Source of the DNA: Blastococcus sp. | GTDB taxonomy: Bacteria; Actinomycetota; Actinomycetes; Mycobacteriales; Geodermatophilaceae | Assembly (NCBI GenBank): GCA_025963345.1 | Contig: JAOPUS010000216.1 | Coordinates: forward strand, 1-9,379 | DNA: 9,379 nt | Direction of reading: 5' to 3' | Shown: positions 1 to 6,326 of the stretch, one piece after another | Layout: each line of letters starts with the position of its first letter | How positions within the stretch are numbered: the stretch's first letter is position 1 | The notes under the pieces: generated by a model | Databases searched by the model: none | Seen by the model: the letters and a program-made list of their open reading frames with translations, nothing else | What the model was told of the DNA's origin: nothing | Position numbers and translations under genes: made by a program

Positions 1-687
1 GTTCCACAGGCTGTAGCCGACGAGCGTCGCGATGACGACGATGTAGAGCAGGCCCAGGACAGCCGGCAGAGCCGCCGCGGTGAAGGCGCTCGACAGCGAC
101 CGCCCGATCCGCTCCGGCCCCTCGACGGCGAGGGCGAGGGCGAGCATGGGTACCGGGGGGACTACCGCCGTCCATAGCGTGAGGTGTAGGGCGTTCGGAG
201 CCTGGGCCTTTCGGCTGCAGACGTTCCCGATGGCCCAACCCAGGGCCCCACAGACCGTCAGGACGACAGGCAGCCACGCCGCGGTCTGTGCCCGGTGGAC
301 GGCGATCACCGCAAGGCCGAGGACGGCGAGCGTGACTCCGGCGAACTGCCTGCCCGAGAGTCGTTCGTGCAGCCACACGCCGGCGAGGAGCACGGTGAAC
401 GGAGCCGAGGCCTGAAGCACGAGGGAGGCGAGGCCGCTCGGCATGCCCGTCGCCATGCCGAGGTAGAGGAGGGCGAACTGCAGGATCCCGATGCCCACCC
501 CGGCCCCGATCAGCCAGCGCAGCGGCACCGGGGGGCGCGGTACGAGCAGGAGCGCGGGAAGGGCGATGAGCGAGAACCGCACGGCGACCATGAACAGCGG
601 GGGGAAGTGCTCCAGGGCCAGGGCGGTAGCGGGGAAGTTGATGCCCCAGCACACCGCCACGAGGCAGGCGAGCAGTCGGTCACGCAT
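1..687 (-). CDS. EamA-type (DMT) metabolite exporter, C-terminus beyond window edge
   Basis: Reading leftward from the ATG at 687-685 gives 229 uninterrupted residues to the window edge; the family is usually about 290-300 aa, so roughly 60-70 C-terminal residues are missing. The protein is strongly hydrophobic with regularly spaced membrane helices. It starts MRDRLLACLVAVCWGINFP, followed by a helix pair around LRWLIGAGVGIGILQFALLY, then MPSGLASLVLQASAPFTVLL, the first-repeat signature of EamA proteins, and GHERLSGRQ-like residues (here LHERLSGRQFAG). A second EamA repeat follows (LGWAIGNVCSRKAQ) and the fragment ends in LLYIVVIATLVGYSLWN. From memory this pattern closely follows the Escherichia coli O-acetylserine/cysteine exporter EamA, so an inner-membrane amino-acid or metabolite exporter is likely; the substrate is not proven. 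It is divergent from the LysR gene at 765, its probable regulator. Codons rare in the neighbouring genes (CTA, GTA, CTT, AGG) occur repeatedly here, which hints at a different origin. Family assignment is sure, substrate is not. Confidence 0.88.
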   Translation of the reverse strand, partial: MRDRLLACLVAVCWGINFPATALALEHFPPLFMVAVRFSLIALPALLLVPRPPVPLRWLIGAGVGIGILQFALLYLGMATGMPSGLASLVLQASAPFTVLLAGVWLHERLSGRQFAGVTLAVLGLAVIAVHRAQTAAWLPVVLTVCGALGWAIGNVCSRKAQAPNALHLTLWTAVVPPVPMLALALAVEGPERIGRSLSSAFTAAALPAVLGLLYIVVIATLVGYSLWN

Positions 688-764
688 CGGCACAACGGCA
701 GCCTGGGTGCTGCGCGAGTGAAGAACAAGCGCAATATCGTGAAGCTATCTTGTAGCGTTGCTTC
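688..764. promoter_or_regulatory. Divergent promoter/operator between exporter and LysR genes
   Basis: This 77-bp spacer is markedly more AT-rich than its surroundings between 721 and 764. Three nested dyads are visible: ATA-N9-TAT at 734-748, which contains a T-N11-A LysR-type box (T735/A747); GCTA-N5-TAGC at 744-756; and GAAGC-N14-GCTTC at 741-764. On the plus strand TAGCGT (753-758) is a TANNNT -10 element lying exactly 6 nt before the LysR ATG, and TATCTT (746-751) is an alternative. On the minus strand GATATT (739-734) could be the -10 of the exporter gene, giving a leader of about 40 nt. The boxes and hexamers are seen directly. Binding by the adjacent regulator is inferred from the usual LysR-type arrangement. 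Confidence 0.5.
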
Positions 765-1703
765 ATGAACCTGAGCGCGCCGAACCTCTGGGAGCGGGTG
801 AACGTCGCCCACCTCGGGGTCCTGCGGGAACTGGCCGAGCACGGATCGGTCACCGCGGTCGCCCGTGCGACGGGCATGTCGCCATCGGCGGTCTCCCAGC
901 AGCTGAAGCTCCTGCAGCGACGCCTGGGCGTGGTCCTGGTGGAGCGGGCCGGGCGCGGCGTGCGGTTGACCGATGCAGGATGGGCGCTGGCCGGCATCGC
1001 CACGACCGTCTCGACCGCCCTTGCTGCCGCGGAGGCGGACTGGCAGAGCTACCACGGAGACGTCGCCGGCACGGTCCGGCTGGCGACGTTCCACTCCGCG
1101 GGCGAGCTGCTGGTCCCGGGTCTGCTGGACCGGCTGGCCGCCGTCCCCGGGATCGTGGTCGAGATCTTCGACGAGGACGTTGCGCAGGACGCCTTCGCGG
1201 CACTGACCGCCGACTACGACATCGTCGTCGCGCACCGGTCGGACGACGTCGTCGCGCCGACCCGCCCCCGCATCGAGGTGCGGCCGCTGCTGCGCGAGCC
1301 GCTCGACGTGGCGTTGCCGCTGGACCATCCGCTGGCCGGGCACGCCCGAGTCACTCCCCGGGACGTGATCGACGAGGACTGGATCGCCCCGCCGCCGGAG
1401 TTCCCGATCGACCGGGTGCTGACCGCGATCGCGGCGCGAGCCGGATCGCCAGTGCGCGTCGTGCGTCGCACGACCCACCTCCCGTTGATGGAGAACCTGG
1501 TCGCCCGGGGCTACGGGATCGCGCTCCTGCCCCGGCACACCACCCGGGAGCGGGCCGAGGGGCGGCTGGCGCTGGTGCCGCTGGCCGACATCCGCGCCGG
1601 CCGCTTCATCGAGGCGCTGCTGCGTCCGGACCGGTCCGCCCGCCGGGCCGTGCAGGTGGTGCTCGACGCCCTGACGGCCGAGGGAGCTCGGTACTCCGCG
1701 TGA
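765..1703 (+). CDS. LysR-family transcriptional regulator
   Basis: A 312-aa protein of typical LysR length. Residues 14-75 form the winged helix-turn-helix: HLGVLRELAEHGSVTAVA, then MSPSAVSQQLKLLQRRLG (recognition helix around 39-50), then the wing VLVERAGRGVRLTDAG. A linker helix follows (about 76-97), and residues from about 102 to 305 form the periplasmic-binding-protein-like effector domain, starting GTVRLATFHSAGELLVPGLL and including the usual LMENLVARGYGIALLP segment near 241-256. The ATG at 765 has no Shine-Dalgarno sequence but a TANNNT hexamer ends 6 nt upstream, so translation from a leaderless mRNA is plausible. The gene diverges from the EamA-type exporter at 687, and LysR proteins in that arrangement commonly control the divergent exporter in response to its substrate; here that is inference. 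It stands apart from ispG, 89 bp downstream, which has its own promoter-like signals. Confidence 0.93.
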   Translation: MNLSAPNLWERVNVAHLGVLRELAEHGSVTAVARATGMSPSAVSQQLKLLQRRLGVVLVERAGRGVRLTDAGWALAGIATTVSTALAAAEADWQSYHGDVAGTVRLATFHSAGELLVPGLLDRLAAVPGIVVEIFDEDVAQDAFAALTADYDIVVAHRSDDVVAPTRPRIEVRPLLREPLDVALPLDHPLAGHARVTPRDVIDEDWIAPPPEFPIDRVLTAIAARAGSPVRVVRRTTHLPLMENLVARGYGIALLPRHTTRERAEGRLALVPLADIRAGRFIEALLRPDRSARRAVQVVLDALTAEGARYSA

Positions 1704-1720
1704 CGCCGTGCGCGGGGGGT

Positions 1721-1746
1721 CGGCGCACGTCACCGGCGCACGTCAC
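1721..1746. repeat. 13-bp tandem repeat upstream of ispG
   Basis: Two perfect, directly abutting copies of CGGCGCACGTCAC occupy 1721-1733 and 1734-1746. Degenerate continuations (GGCGCgcCAC at 1748-1757, then GGCGCG at 1759-1764) follow in the 89-bp gap between the LysR gene and ispG. Relative to a start of transcription near 1792 the perfect copies cover about -71 to -46, a normal position for an activator site on one helix face. They could equally be a slippage product in GC-rich DNA. Confidence 0.75.
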
Positions 1747-1779
1747 AGGCGCGCCACCGGCGCGAACGCGCAGGCGGGG

Positions 1780-1792
1780 GATACTGGGAGCC
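1780..1792 (+). promoter_or_regulatory. Candidate -10 element and leader of ispG
   Basis: GATACT at 1780-1785 resembles the actinobacterial -10 TANNNT/TATACT and ends 7 nt before the ispG ATG at 1793. Transcription would then start at about 1792-1793 and give a nearly leaderless mRNA. GGGAG at 1786-1790 lies only 2 nt from the ATG, too close for a good Shine-Dalgarno. No -35 of the TTGACA type is visible at the expected distance. Confidence 0.4.
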
Positions 1793-2971
1793 ATGGCGAT
1801 CCCCGTCAGCCTCGGTATGCCGGCTGCACCCCCTCCCGTCCTCGCCCCCCGCCGGCAGACCCGTCAGCTCGACGTCGGTGGCGTCGGGGTCGGCAGCGAC
1901 TTCCCGGTCAGCGTGCAGTCGATGACCACCACCAAGACCGCCGACATCAACGCGACGCTGCAGCAGATCGCCGAGCTGACCGCGGCCGGCTGCCAGATCG
2001 TGCGGGTCGCGGTGCCCGACACCGACGACGCAGAGGCGCTCCCGGCGATCGCCAAGAAGTCGCAGATCCCGGTCATCGCCGACATCCACTTCCAGCCGCG
2101 CTACGTGTTCGCCGCGATCGACGCCGGCTGCGCCGCGGTCCGGGTCAACCCCGGCAACATCAAGAAGTTCGACGACAAGGTCGGCGAGATCGCGAAGGCG
2201 GCCAAGGGCGCCGGCATCCCCATCCGGATCGGCGTCAACGCCGGCTCCCTCGACAAGCGGCTGCTGGCCAAGTACGGCAAGGCCACTCCCGAGGCGCTGG
2301 TGGAGTCCGCCCTCTGGGAGTGCTCGCTGTTCGAGGAGCACGACTTCCGCGACATCAAGATCTCGGTCAAGCACAACGACCCGGTCGTCATGGTGCGGGC
2401 CTACGAGCTCCTGGCCGCGCAGTGTGACTACCCGCTGCACCTCGGCGTGACCGAGGCCGGTCCCGCATTCCAGGGCACGATCAAGTCGGCCGTGGCCTTC
2501 GGCGCGCTGCTGTCGCAGGGCATCGGCGACACGATCCGCGTCTCCCTCTCCGCCCCGCCGGTGGAGGAGGTGAAGGTCGGCAACCAGATCCTCGAGTCGC
2601 TGAACCTGCGCCAGCGCGGGCTGGAGATCGTCAGCTGCCCGTCGTGCGGCCGGGCCCAGGTGGACGTCTACACGCTCGCCGAGGAGGTCACGGCGGGGCT
2701 GGAGGGCATGGACGTGCCGCTGCGGGTCGCCGTCATGGGCTGCGTCGTCAACGGTCCGGGAGAGGCCCGCGAGGCCGACCTCGGCGTGGCCTCCGGCAAC
2801 GGCAAGGGCCAGATCTTCGTCCGGGGGGAGGTCGTCAAGACCGTCCCCGAGTCGCAGATCGTGGAGACCCTCATCGAGGAGGCCATGCGGATCGCCGAGC
2901 AGATGCGGCTGTCCGGCGATCCGGTCGCGGTGGGCACGCCCTCCGGGCCGCCCGTCGTCAGCGTCAGCTGA
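1793..2971 (+). CDS. ispG: IspG, 4-hydroxy-3-methylbut-2-enyl diphosphate synthase (GcpE)
   Basis: A 392-aa cytosolic [4Fe-4S] enzyme of the MEP pathway. It reductively opens 2-C-methyl-D-erythritol 2,4-cyclodiphosphate to HMBPP, which IspH then converts to IPP and DMAPP. The N-terminal TIM-barrel domain shows VSVQSMTTTKTADINAT (about 39-55), IPVIADIHFQPRYV (92-105), AVRVNPGNIK (115-124) and the LGVTEAG segment (217-223). The C-terminal cluster domain carries CPSC (C282, C285) and MGCVVNGPGE (C317, E324). These four cluster ligands have the same spacing as C270, C273, C305 and E312 of E. coli IspG, so the enzyme should be active. The ATG at 1793 is chosen because it follows a -10-like hexamer and leaves a normal N-terminus; longer readings run into the LysR gene in another frame. 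The GNAT gene follows after 16 nt and then a penicillin-binding lipoprotein, the same order as in M. tuberculosis (Rv2868c, Rv2867c, Rv2864c). dxr and rseP, often just upstream in actinobacteria, are not in this window. Confidence 0.98.
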   Translation: MAIPVSLGMPAAPPPVLAPRRQTRQLDVGGVGVGSDFPVSVQSMTTTKTADINATLQQIAELTAAGCQIVRVAVPDTDDAEALPAIAKKSQIPVIADIHFQPRYVFAAIDAGCAAVRVNPGNIKKFDDKVGEIAKAAKGAGIPIRIGVNAGSLDKRLLAKYGKATPEALVESALWECSLFEEHDFRDIKISVKHNDPVVMVRAYELLAAQCDYPLHLGVTEAGPAFQGTIKSAVAFGALLSQGIGDTIRVSLSAPPVEEVKVGNQILESLNLRQRGLEIVSCPSCGRAQVDVYTLAEEVTAGLEGMDVPLRVAVMGCVVNGPGEAREADLGVASGNGKGQIFVRGEVVKTVPESQIVETLIEEAMRIAEQMRLSGDPVAVGTPSGPPVVSVS

Positions 2972-2987
2972 TCCCGGGACGCCCTCC

Positions 2988-3839
2988 GTGCTGCGAACGC
3001 CCACCGCTCGCGTCCTCGACGAGTCCGACGAGGCGGCGGTGCACCGGCTGCTGGCGACCGATCCGGTCGCGGCGTGCGTCCTCGCGGGGCGGGTGGAGTC
3101 CACGGGCACCGCGCCGGCCCTGCTCGGCGCGCCGCTCTGGGGCTTCGGCGGGGGGCGGGAGCTGGAGGCGGTCTGCCTCGCCGGGGCCAACCTGATCCCG
3201 TTCGCCGTCTCCGGGGCCGAGCGCGCCGCCGCCGTCGCGTTCGCCGAGCGGGCCCGCCGGGCCGGCCGGCGCTGCTCCACCATCGTCGGTCCGGCCGCCT
3301 CCGTGGCGCCGCTCTGGGACCTCTTGGCCCCGCACTGGGGGCCCGCCCGCGATCACCGGCCGCGGCAGCCGCTGATGGCGATCGACGGCCCGCCGGCCGT
3401 CGCCGCCGAGCCGCGGGTGCGGCCCGTCCGGCCGGCCGAGCTGGAGACGCTGCTGCCGGCGGCCGTCGCCATGTTCACCGAGGAGGTCGGCGTCAGCCCG
3501 CTCCGGGTGGACGGCGGAGCCGGCTACCGCGCCCGCGTGGCCGAGCTCGTGCGGGCGGGGCAGTCGCTGGCCTGGATCGAGGACGGCGAGGTGCTGTTCA
3601 AGGCCGAGATCGGCGCGGTCTCCCGGGCGGCCTGTCAGGTGCAGGGCGTCTGGGTCGCTCCCGCCTACCGGGGCCGCGGCATCGGGACGGCGGGGACGGC
3701 GGCCGTGGTCGAGTACGCCCGCACCTCGATCGCCCCCGTGGTCAGCCTCTACGTCAACGACTTCAACCGGGCCGCCCGTGCGGCCTACCGCCGGGTGGGC
3801 TTCCGCGAGGTCGGGCAGTACGCCAGCGTCCTCTTCTGA
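2988..3839 (+). CDS. DUF4081 + GNAT-family N-acetyltransferase (Rv2867c-like)
   Basis: A 283-aa two-part protein. Residues 1 to about 130 form the DUF4081-type N-terminal domain (LLATDPVAACVLAGRVE near 21-37, then GFGGGRELEAVCLAGANLIPF near 52-72). Residues from about 143 are a GNAT acetyltransferase domain: RVRPVRPAELE at its start, AMFTEEVGVSPL at 161-172, the acetyl-CoA binding motif VQGVWVAPAYRGRGIG ending at G233 (R-G-R-G-I-G, 228-233), then YVNDFNRAARAAYRRVGF (255-272), the typical GNAT C-terminal helix. It should transfer an acetyl group from acetyl-CoA to an amine, but the acceptor is unknown for this family. The GTG at 2988 is chosen because it lies 16 nt after the ispG stop and matches the domain boundary. 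No strong Shine-Dalgarno is visible, so coupling to ispG translation is likely. Conserved placement between ispG and the PBP lipoprotein suggests a cell-envelope-related role, as an inference only. Confidence 0.92.
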   Translation: MLRTPTARVLDESDEAAVHRLLATDPVAACVLAGRVESTGTAPALLGAPLWGFGGGRELEAVCLAGANLIPFAVSGAERAAAVAFAERARRAGRRCSTIVGPAASVAPLWDLLAPHWGPARDHRPRQPLMAIDGPPAVAAEPRVRPVRPAELETLLPAAVAMFTEEVGVSPLRVDGGAGYRARVAELVRAGQSLAWIEDGEVLFKAEIGAVSRAACQVQGVWVAPAYRGRGIGTAGTAAVVEYARTSIAPVVSLYVNDFNRAARAAYRRVGFREVGQYASVLF

Positions 3840-3872
3840 GCGACAGTTACTGAACGCGCGGGCCCGGTCTGA

Positions 3873-3884
3873 CACCCTGTTGTC
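3873..3884 (+). promoter_or_regulatory. Possible -10 for a leaderless penicillin-binding lipoprotein mRNA
   Basis: CACCCT at 3873-3878 keeps the two most important -10 bases (A at position 2 and T at position 6) and ends 6 nt before the GTG at 3885. No Shine-Dalgarno precedes that GTG, and 45 bp separate it from the GNAT stop. This is a weak signal judged mainly from spacing; read-through from ispG is also possible. Confidence 0.25.
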
Positions 3885-5774
3885 GTGCGGACACGACGGG
3901 GCCCGGCTCTCGCCACAGCGCTACTGATGACCGTGCCCGTCCTGGGCGCCTGCTCCGGCAGCGCCGAGGACGACGTGCGCGGGGCGGCCACGACGTTCCT
4001 CGAGGCGTGGGCCGGCGGCGACACGGCCGCCGCGGCCCGGGCGACCACGGACCCCGACGCGGCCGCCACGCTGCTGGAGCAGACGGCTACCGATCTCCCG
4101 GACGCGAGGCTCAGCTCCGGGATCGGGACGGTGGCGGTCGACGGTGCGTCGGCCACCGTGACGTGGACCGCGACCTGGGATCTCGCGGCCGCTCCCGACT
4201 GGGCCTACTCGGCCACCCTGCACCTGCGCGAGGACGGCGACGAGTGGCAGGTCGTCGCCGAGCCCACGATCGTGCACCCGGAGCTGGGGGAGGGGCAGCA
4301 CCTGGTGCTCGCCCGCAGCCTGCCCGACCGCGCGCCGATCACCGACGCCGCCGGCGCGCCGCTGTTCGCCCCCACGGAGGTGGTCAACGTCGGCGTCGAC
4401 CGCGCTCAGGTCACCGACCTGCCGGCCCTGGCCGACGCGCTGTCGCAGGCGACGGGCATCGCGGCCGAGGAGATCGTCGCCGACGTCGAGGCGGCGCCGG
4501 CCGGCCAGTTCGTCCCCGTGATCACCCTCCGGCGCCCCGACTTCGAGGAGATCCGCGCCGAGGTCTTCGACCTGCCGGGCGCGGTCTTCCCGACCGAGAC
4601 GCGGCTGCTGACCCCCTCGTCCCGCTTCGCCGTCGCGCTGCTGGGCCGGGTCGGCGCCGCCACTGCCGAGGTCATCGAGGAGACCCAGGAGAACGGGTCA
4701 CCGCGGTACGCCGCGGGTGACCAGCTCGGCCTGTCGGGGCTCCAGCGCGCCTTCCAGGAGCAGCTCGCCGGCACTGCCGGGTTCACCGTCTCGGTCGTGA
4801 GCACCGATGACAACACCGCGGACGCCGGGCAGGAGATCGGGTCGGTCGCGCCGGAGCCGGGCAGCCCGCTGCAGACGCCGATCGTCCCGGCCGTGCAGAA
4901 CGCGGCCGACGGCGCCGTGGGCGGTCAGGAGCTGCCCACGCACCTGGTCGTCGTCCGGCCCGGCACGGGCGAGATCCTCGCCGTCTCGTCGAACGCGGCC
5001 GCGGACGCCGGCAACGCCCTGAGCGGACGGTTCCCGCCGGGATCGAGCATGAAGACGATCACCGCCACCGCCCTGCTGTCGGCGCGGGCGCTCGACCCGG
5101 ACTCCCCGGTGCCCTGCCCCGGGACGACGCTCGTCGAGGGGCGGGAGTTCGAGAACCAGGACCAGTTCGACCTGGGCACCGTGCCGTTCCGGCAGGCGTT
5201 CGCGCAGTCGTGCAACACGACCTTCATCCAGCAGGCCCTCCTGCTGCCCGACCCGGCGCTCTCCGACGCGGCGGCCGGCTACGGGGTCGGCGCCGAGTGG
5301 CAGCTGCCGGTGGGCGTGTTCAGCGGCAGCGTCCCGAGCGGCAGCACCGGAACGACCAAGGCCGCGAACGCCATCGGGCAGGGCGAGGTGCTGATGAGCC
5401 CGGCCCAGCTGGCCCTGGTGGCCGGCGCCGTCGCGAGCGGGACCCCGGCGGCGCCCGTCGAGGTGCTCGACGCGGAGGCCGCCGGACCCACCCCGGGCGG
5501 GCCCGGGCCCCAGGTGCTGGAGGCGCTGCGGTCGATGATGCGCGAGGTCGTCCTCACCGGGACGGCGAAGGCGCTGGCCGGCCGTGGCGAGGTCTACGGC
5601 AAGACGGGCACCGCCGAGTTCGGCAGCAACACCCCGCCCGACGCGCACGGCTGGTTCATGGGCTACCAGCTGGGCGGGTCACAGGGGGACATCGCGTTCG
5701 CCGTCCTGGTCGAGGGCGGTCAGTCCAGCAGCACGGCGGTCGCGGTCACCAACGCCTTCCTCGGCGCCCTCTGA
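3885..5774 (+). CDS. Penicillin-binding lipoprotein, D,D-transpeptidase (PBP-lipo, Rv2864c-like)
   Basis: A 629-aa secreted lipoprotein that cross-links peptidoglycan. The signal peptide is short with MRTRR, a hydrophobic stretch and lipobox LGAC, so C23 is the predicted lipidated residue. Residues about 28-135 are an NTF2-like MecA_N domain (VRGAATTFLEAWAGGD, later EWQVVAEPTIVHPEL). About 140-330 form the PBP dimerisation region (DRAPITDAAGAPLF, then the TETRLLTPSSRFAVALLGRV segment). The transpeptidase domain follows: LVVVRPGTGEILAVSSN (354-370), SxxK as PPGSSMK (S387, K390), SxN as SCN (S442, N444) and KTGT (K573-T576). All catalytic motifs are intact, so this should be an active class B PBP. 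The GTG at 3885 places the signal peptide correctly. In mycobacteria the orthologue acts in division and elongation, and its neighbour ispG makes precursors of the undecaprenyl carrier. The gene ends at a convergent junction with a GC-rich stem-loop. Confidence 0.95.
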   Translation: MRTRRGPALATALLMTVPVLGACSGSAEDDVRGAATTFLEAWAGGDTAAAARATTDPDAAATLLEQTATDLPDARLSSGIGTVAVDGASATVTWTATWDLAAAPDWAYSATLHLREDGDEWQVVAEPTIVHPELGEGQHLVLARSLPDRAPITDAAGAPLFAPTEVVNVGVDRAQVTDLPALADALSQATGIAAEEIVADVEAAPAGQFVPVITLRRPDFEEIRAEVFDLPGAVFPTETRLLTPSSRFAVALLGRVGAATAEVIEETQENGSPRYAAGDQLGLSGLQRAFQEQLAGTAGFTVSVVSTDDNTADAGQEIGSVAPEPGSPLQTPIVPAVQNAADGAVGGQELPTHLVVVRPGTGEILAVSSNAAADAGNALSGRFPPGSSMKTITATALLSARALDPDSPVPCPGTTLVEGREFENQDQFDLGTVPFRQAFAQSCNTTFIQQALLLPDPALSDAAAGYGVGAEWQLPVGVFSGSVPSGSTGTTKAANAIGQGEVLMSPAQLALVAGAVASGTPAAPVEVLDAEAAGPTPGGPGPQVLEALRSMMREVVLTGTAKALAGRGEVYGKTGTAEFGSNTPPDAHGWFMGYQLGGSQGDIAFAVLVEGGQSSSTAVAVTNAFLGAL

Positions 5775-5775
5775 C

Positions 5776-5792
5776 GGCCCCGTCCCGGGGCC
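5776..5792. terminator. GC stem-loop at convergent gene ends (possible bidirectional terminator)
   Basis: GGCCCCG (5776-5782), loop TCC, CGGGGCC (5786-5792) is a perfect 7-bp stem directly after the PBP stop codon at 5772-5774. No T-run follows, so it is not a classical intrinsic terminator; actinobacterial terminators often lack a strong U tract. A second, smaller hairpin, AGGAC-GGG-GTCCT (5818-5830), lies just beyond the DUF4439 stop. The position between convergent genes supports a terminator role. Confidence 0.45.
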
Positions 5793-5831
5793 CGGCCCGA
5801 GCTTGCGAGGGTTGGGGAGGACGGGGTCCTT

Positions 5832-6305
5832 CTACTGCTCGGGCAGTCCGGGGAAGGCCCGGGTGACCGGCGTCTGGCCCGCTGCCGCGCGCCAGGCCAC
5901 CGCACGGAGCTCGGCGGCACCCAGCACGCCGACGGCCAGCTCGCGGGTCGACCGCTCGGTCGCCTGGTCCAGCACGCGCACCCACGCCCGCTCGACGCCG
6001 TCCTCGAGCACGGCGCCGAGCGCGGCCGCGTCCACCTCGGAGAGCACCGGGAACGGCAGCGCGTAGGCGCCCTCGGCATCGACGACGTCGGCCTCGCGCC
6101 CGGCGAGGAGTTCGCTGACCCGGTCGCGGACGTCACGGTGGGCCGATTCGGCGTCCGCCGCCTGCTTCCGGGCGTCCCCGGCGAGCGCAGCGCCGACCAC
6201 GCCGTAGCCCCAGACCGCGGCGTGCTCGGCGGCCAGGGCGGCACCCAGCGCGGCGTTCTCGGTGCTCTCGTCGAGGGCGCCGGGGCCGTTGGTGTCGTCA
6301 GCCAT
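5832..6305 (-). CDS. DUF4439 ferritin-like domain protein (Rv2844-like)
   Basis: A 157-aa alanine-rich, mostly helical protein. After a polar N-terminal tail the DUF4439 domain begins near residue 18 with ALGAALAAEHAAVWGYGVVG (E27, H28, Y34). A second helix holds AESAHRDVRDRVSELL (H56), a loop ends in EGAYALPFPV (78-87), a third long helix includes EDGVERAWVRVLDQ, and the fourth carries LAVGVLGAAELRAVAWRAA, ending in TPVTRAFPGLPEQ. The fold is that of four-helix ferritin-like proteins, but only some metal-ligand positions are visible, so iron binding or oxidase activity is unproven. There is no signal peptide. It follows the lipoprotein gene in the same direction with 21 nt between; both are upstream of and divergent from rimP-nusA, as Rv2843/Rv2844 lie next to rimP in M. 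tuberculosis. The ATG at 6305 is the only in-frame ATG after the upstream stop; a 16-bp duplication creates a decoy ATG at 6321 in another frame. Confidence 0.85.
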   Translation of the reverse strand: MADDTNGPGALDESTENAALGAALAAEHAAVWGYGVVGAALAGDARKQAADAESAHRDVRDRVSELLAGREADVVDAEGAYALPFPVLSEVDAAALGAVLEDGVERAWVRVLDQATERSTRELAVGVLGAAELRAVAWRAAAGQTPVTRAFPGLPEQ

Positions 6306-6321
6306 CGGTGTCGTCAGCCAT
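6291..6321. repeat. 16-bp-period tandem duplication of the DUF4439 start region
   Basis: The 15-mer GGTGTCGTCAGCCAT occurs at 6291-6305 and again at 6307-6321, one base apart. On the coding (minus) strand each copy contains ATG GCT GAC GAC ACC. Because 16 is not a multiple of three, the upstream copy opens a different frame that ends after seven codons (MADDTDG, TGA at 6300-6298). Its stop lies just inside the real start at 6305-6303. Confidence 0.9.
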
Positions 6322-6326
6322 TGCCG

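Noticed and set aside
510..1733. A 407-codon open frame on the minus strand across the exporter start and the LysR gene
   Set aside because: It lies antisense to a clear LysR gene and in another frame of the exporter gene, with an Arg/Gly/Asp-rich composition typical of the complement of GC-rich coding sequence.
758..1792. A 345-codon in-frame N-terminal extension of IspG overlapping the LysR gene
   Set aside because: The extension is low-complexity Arg/Ala/Gly sequence in an off-frame of the LysR gene; homology to IspG starts only after 1793.
1730..3283. A 517-codon open frame antisense to ispG and the GNAT gene
   Set aside because: Its translation is Asp/Arg/Leu/Gly/Val-rich with no recognisable domain, and ispG on the other strand is certain. 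High GC removes stops from the complementary frame.
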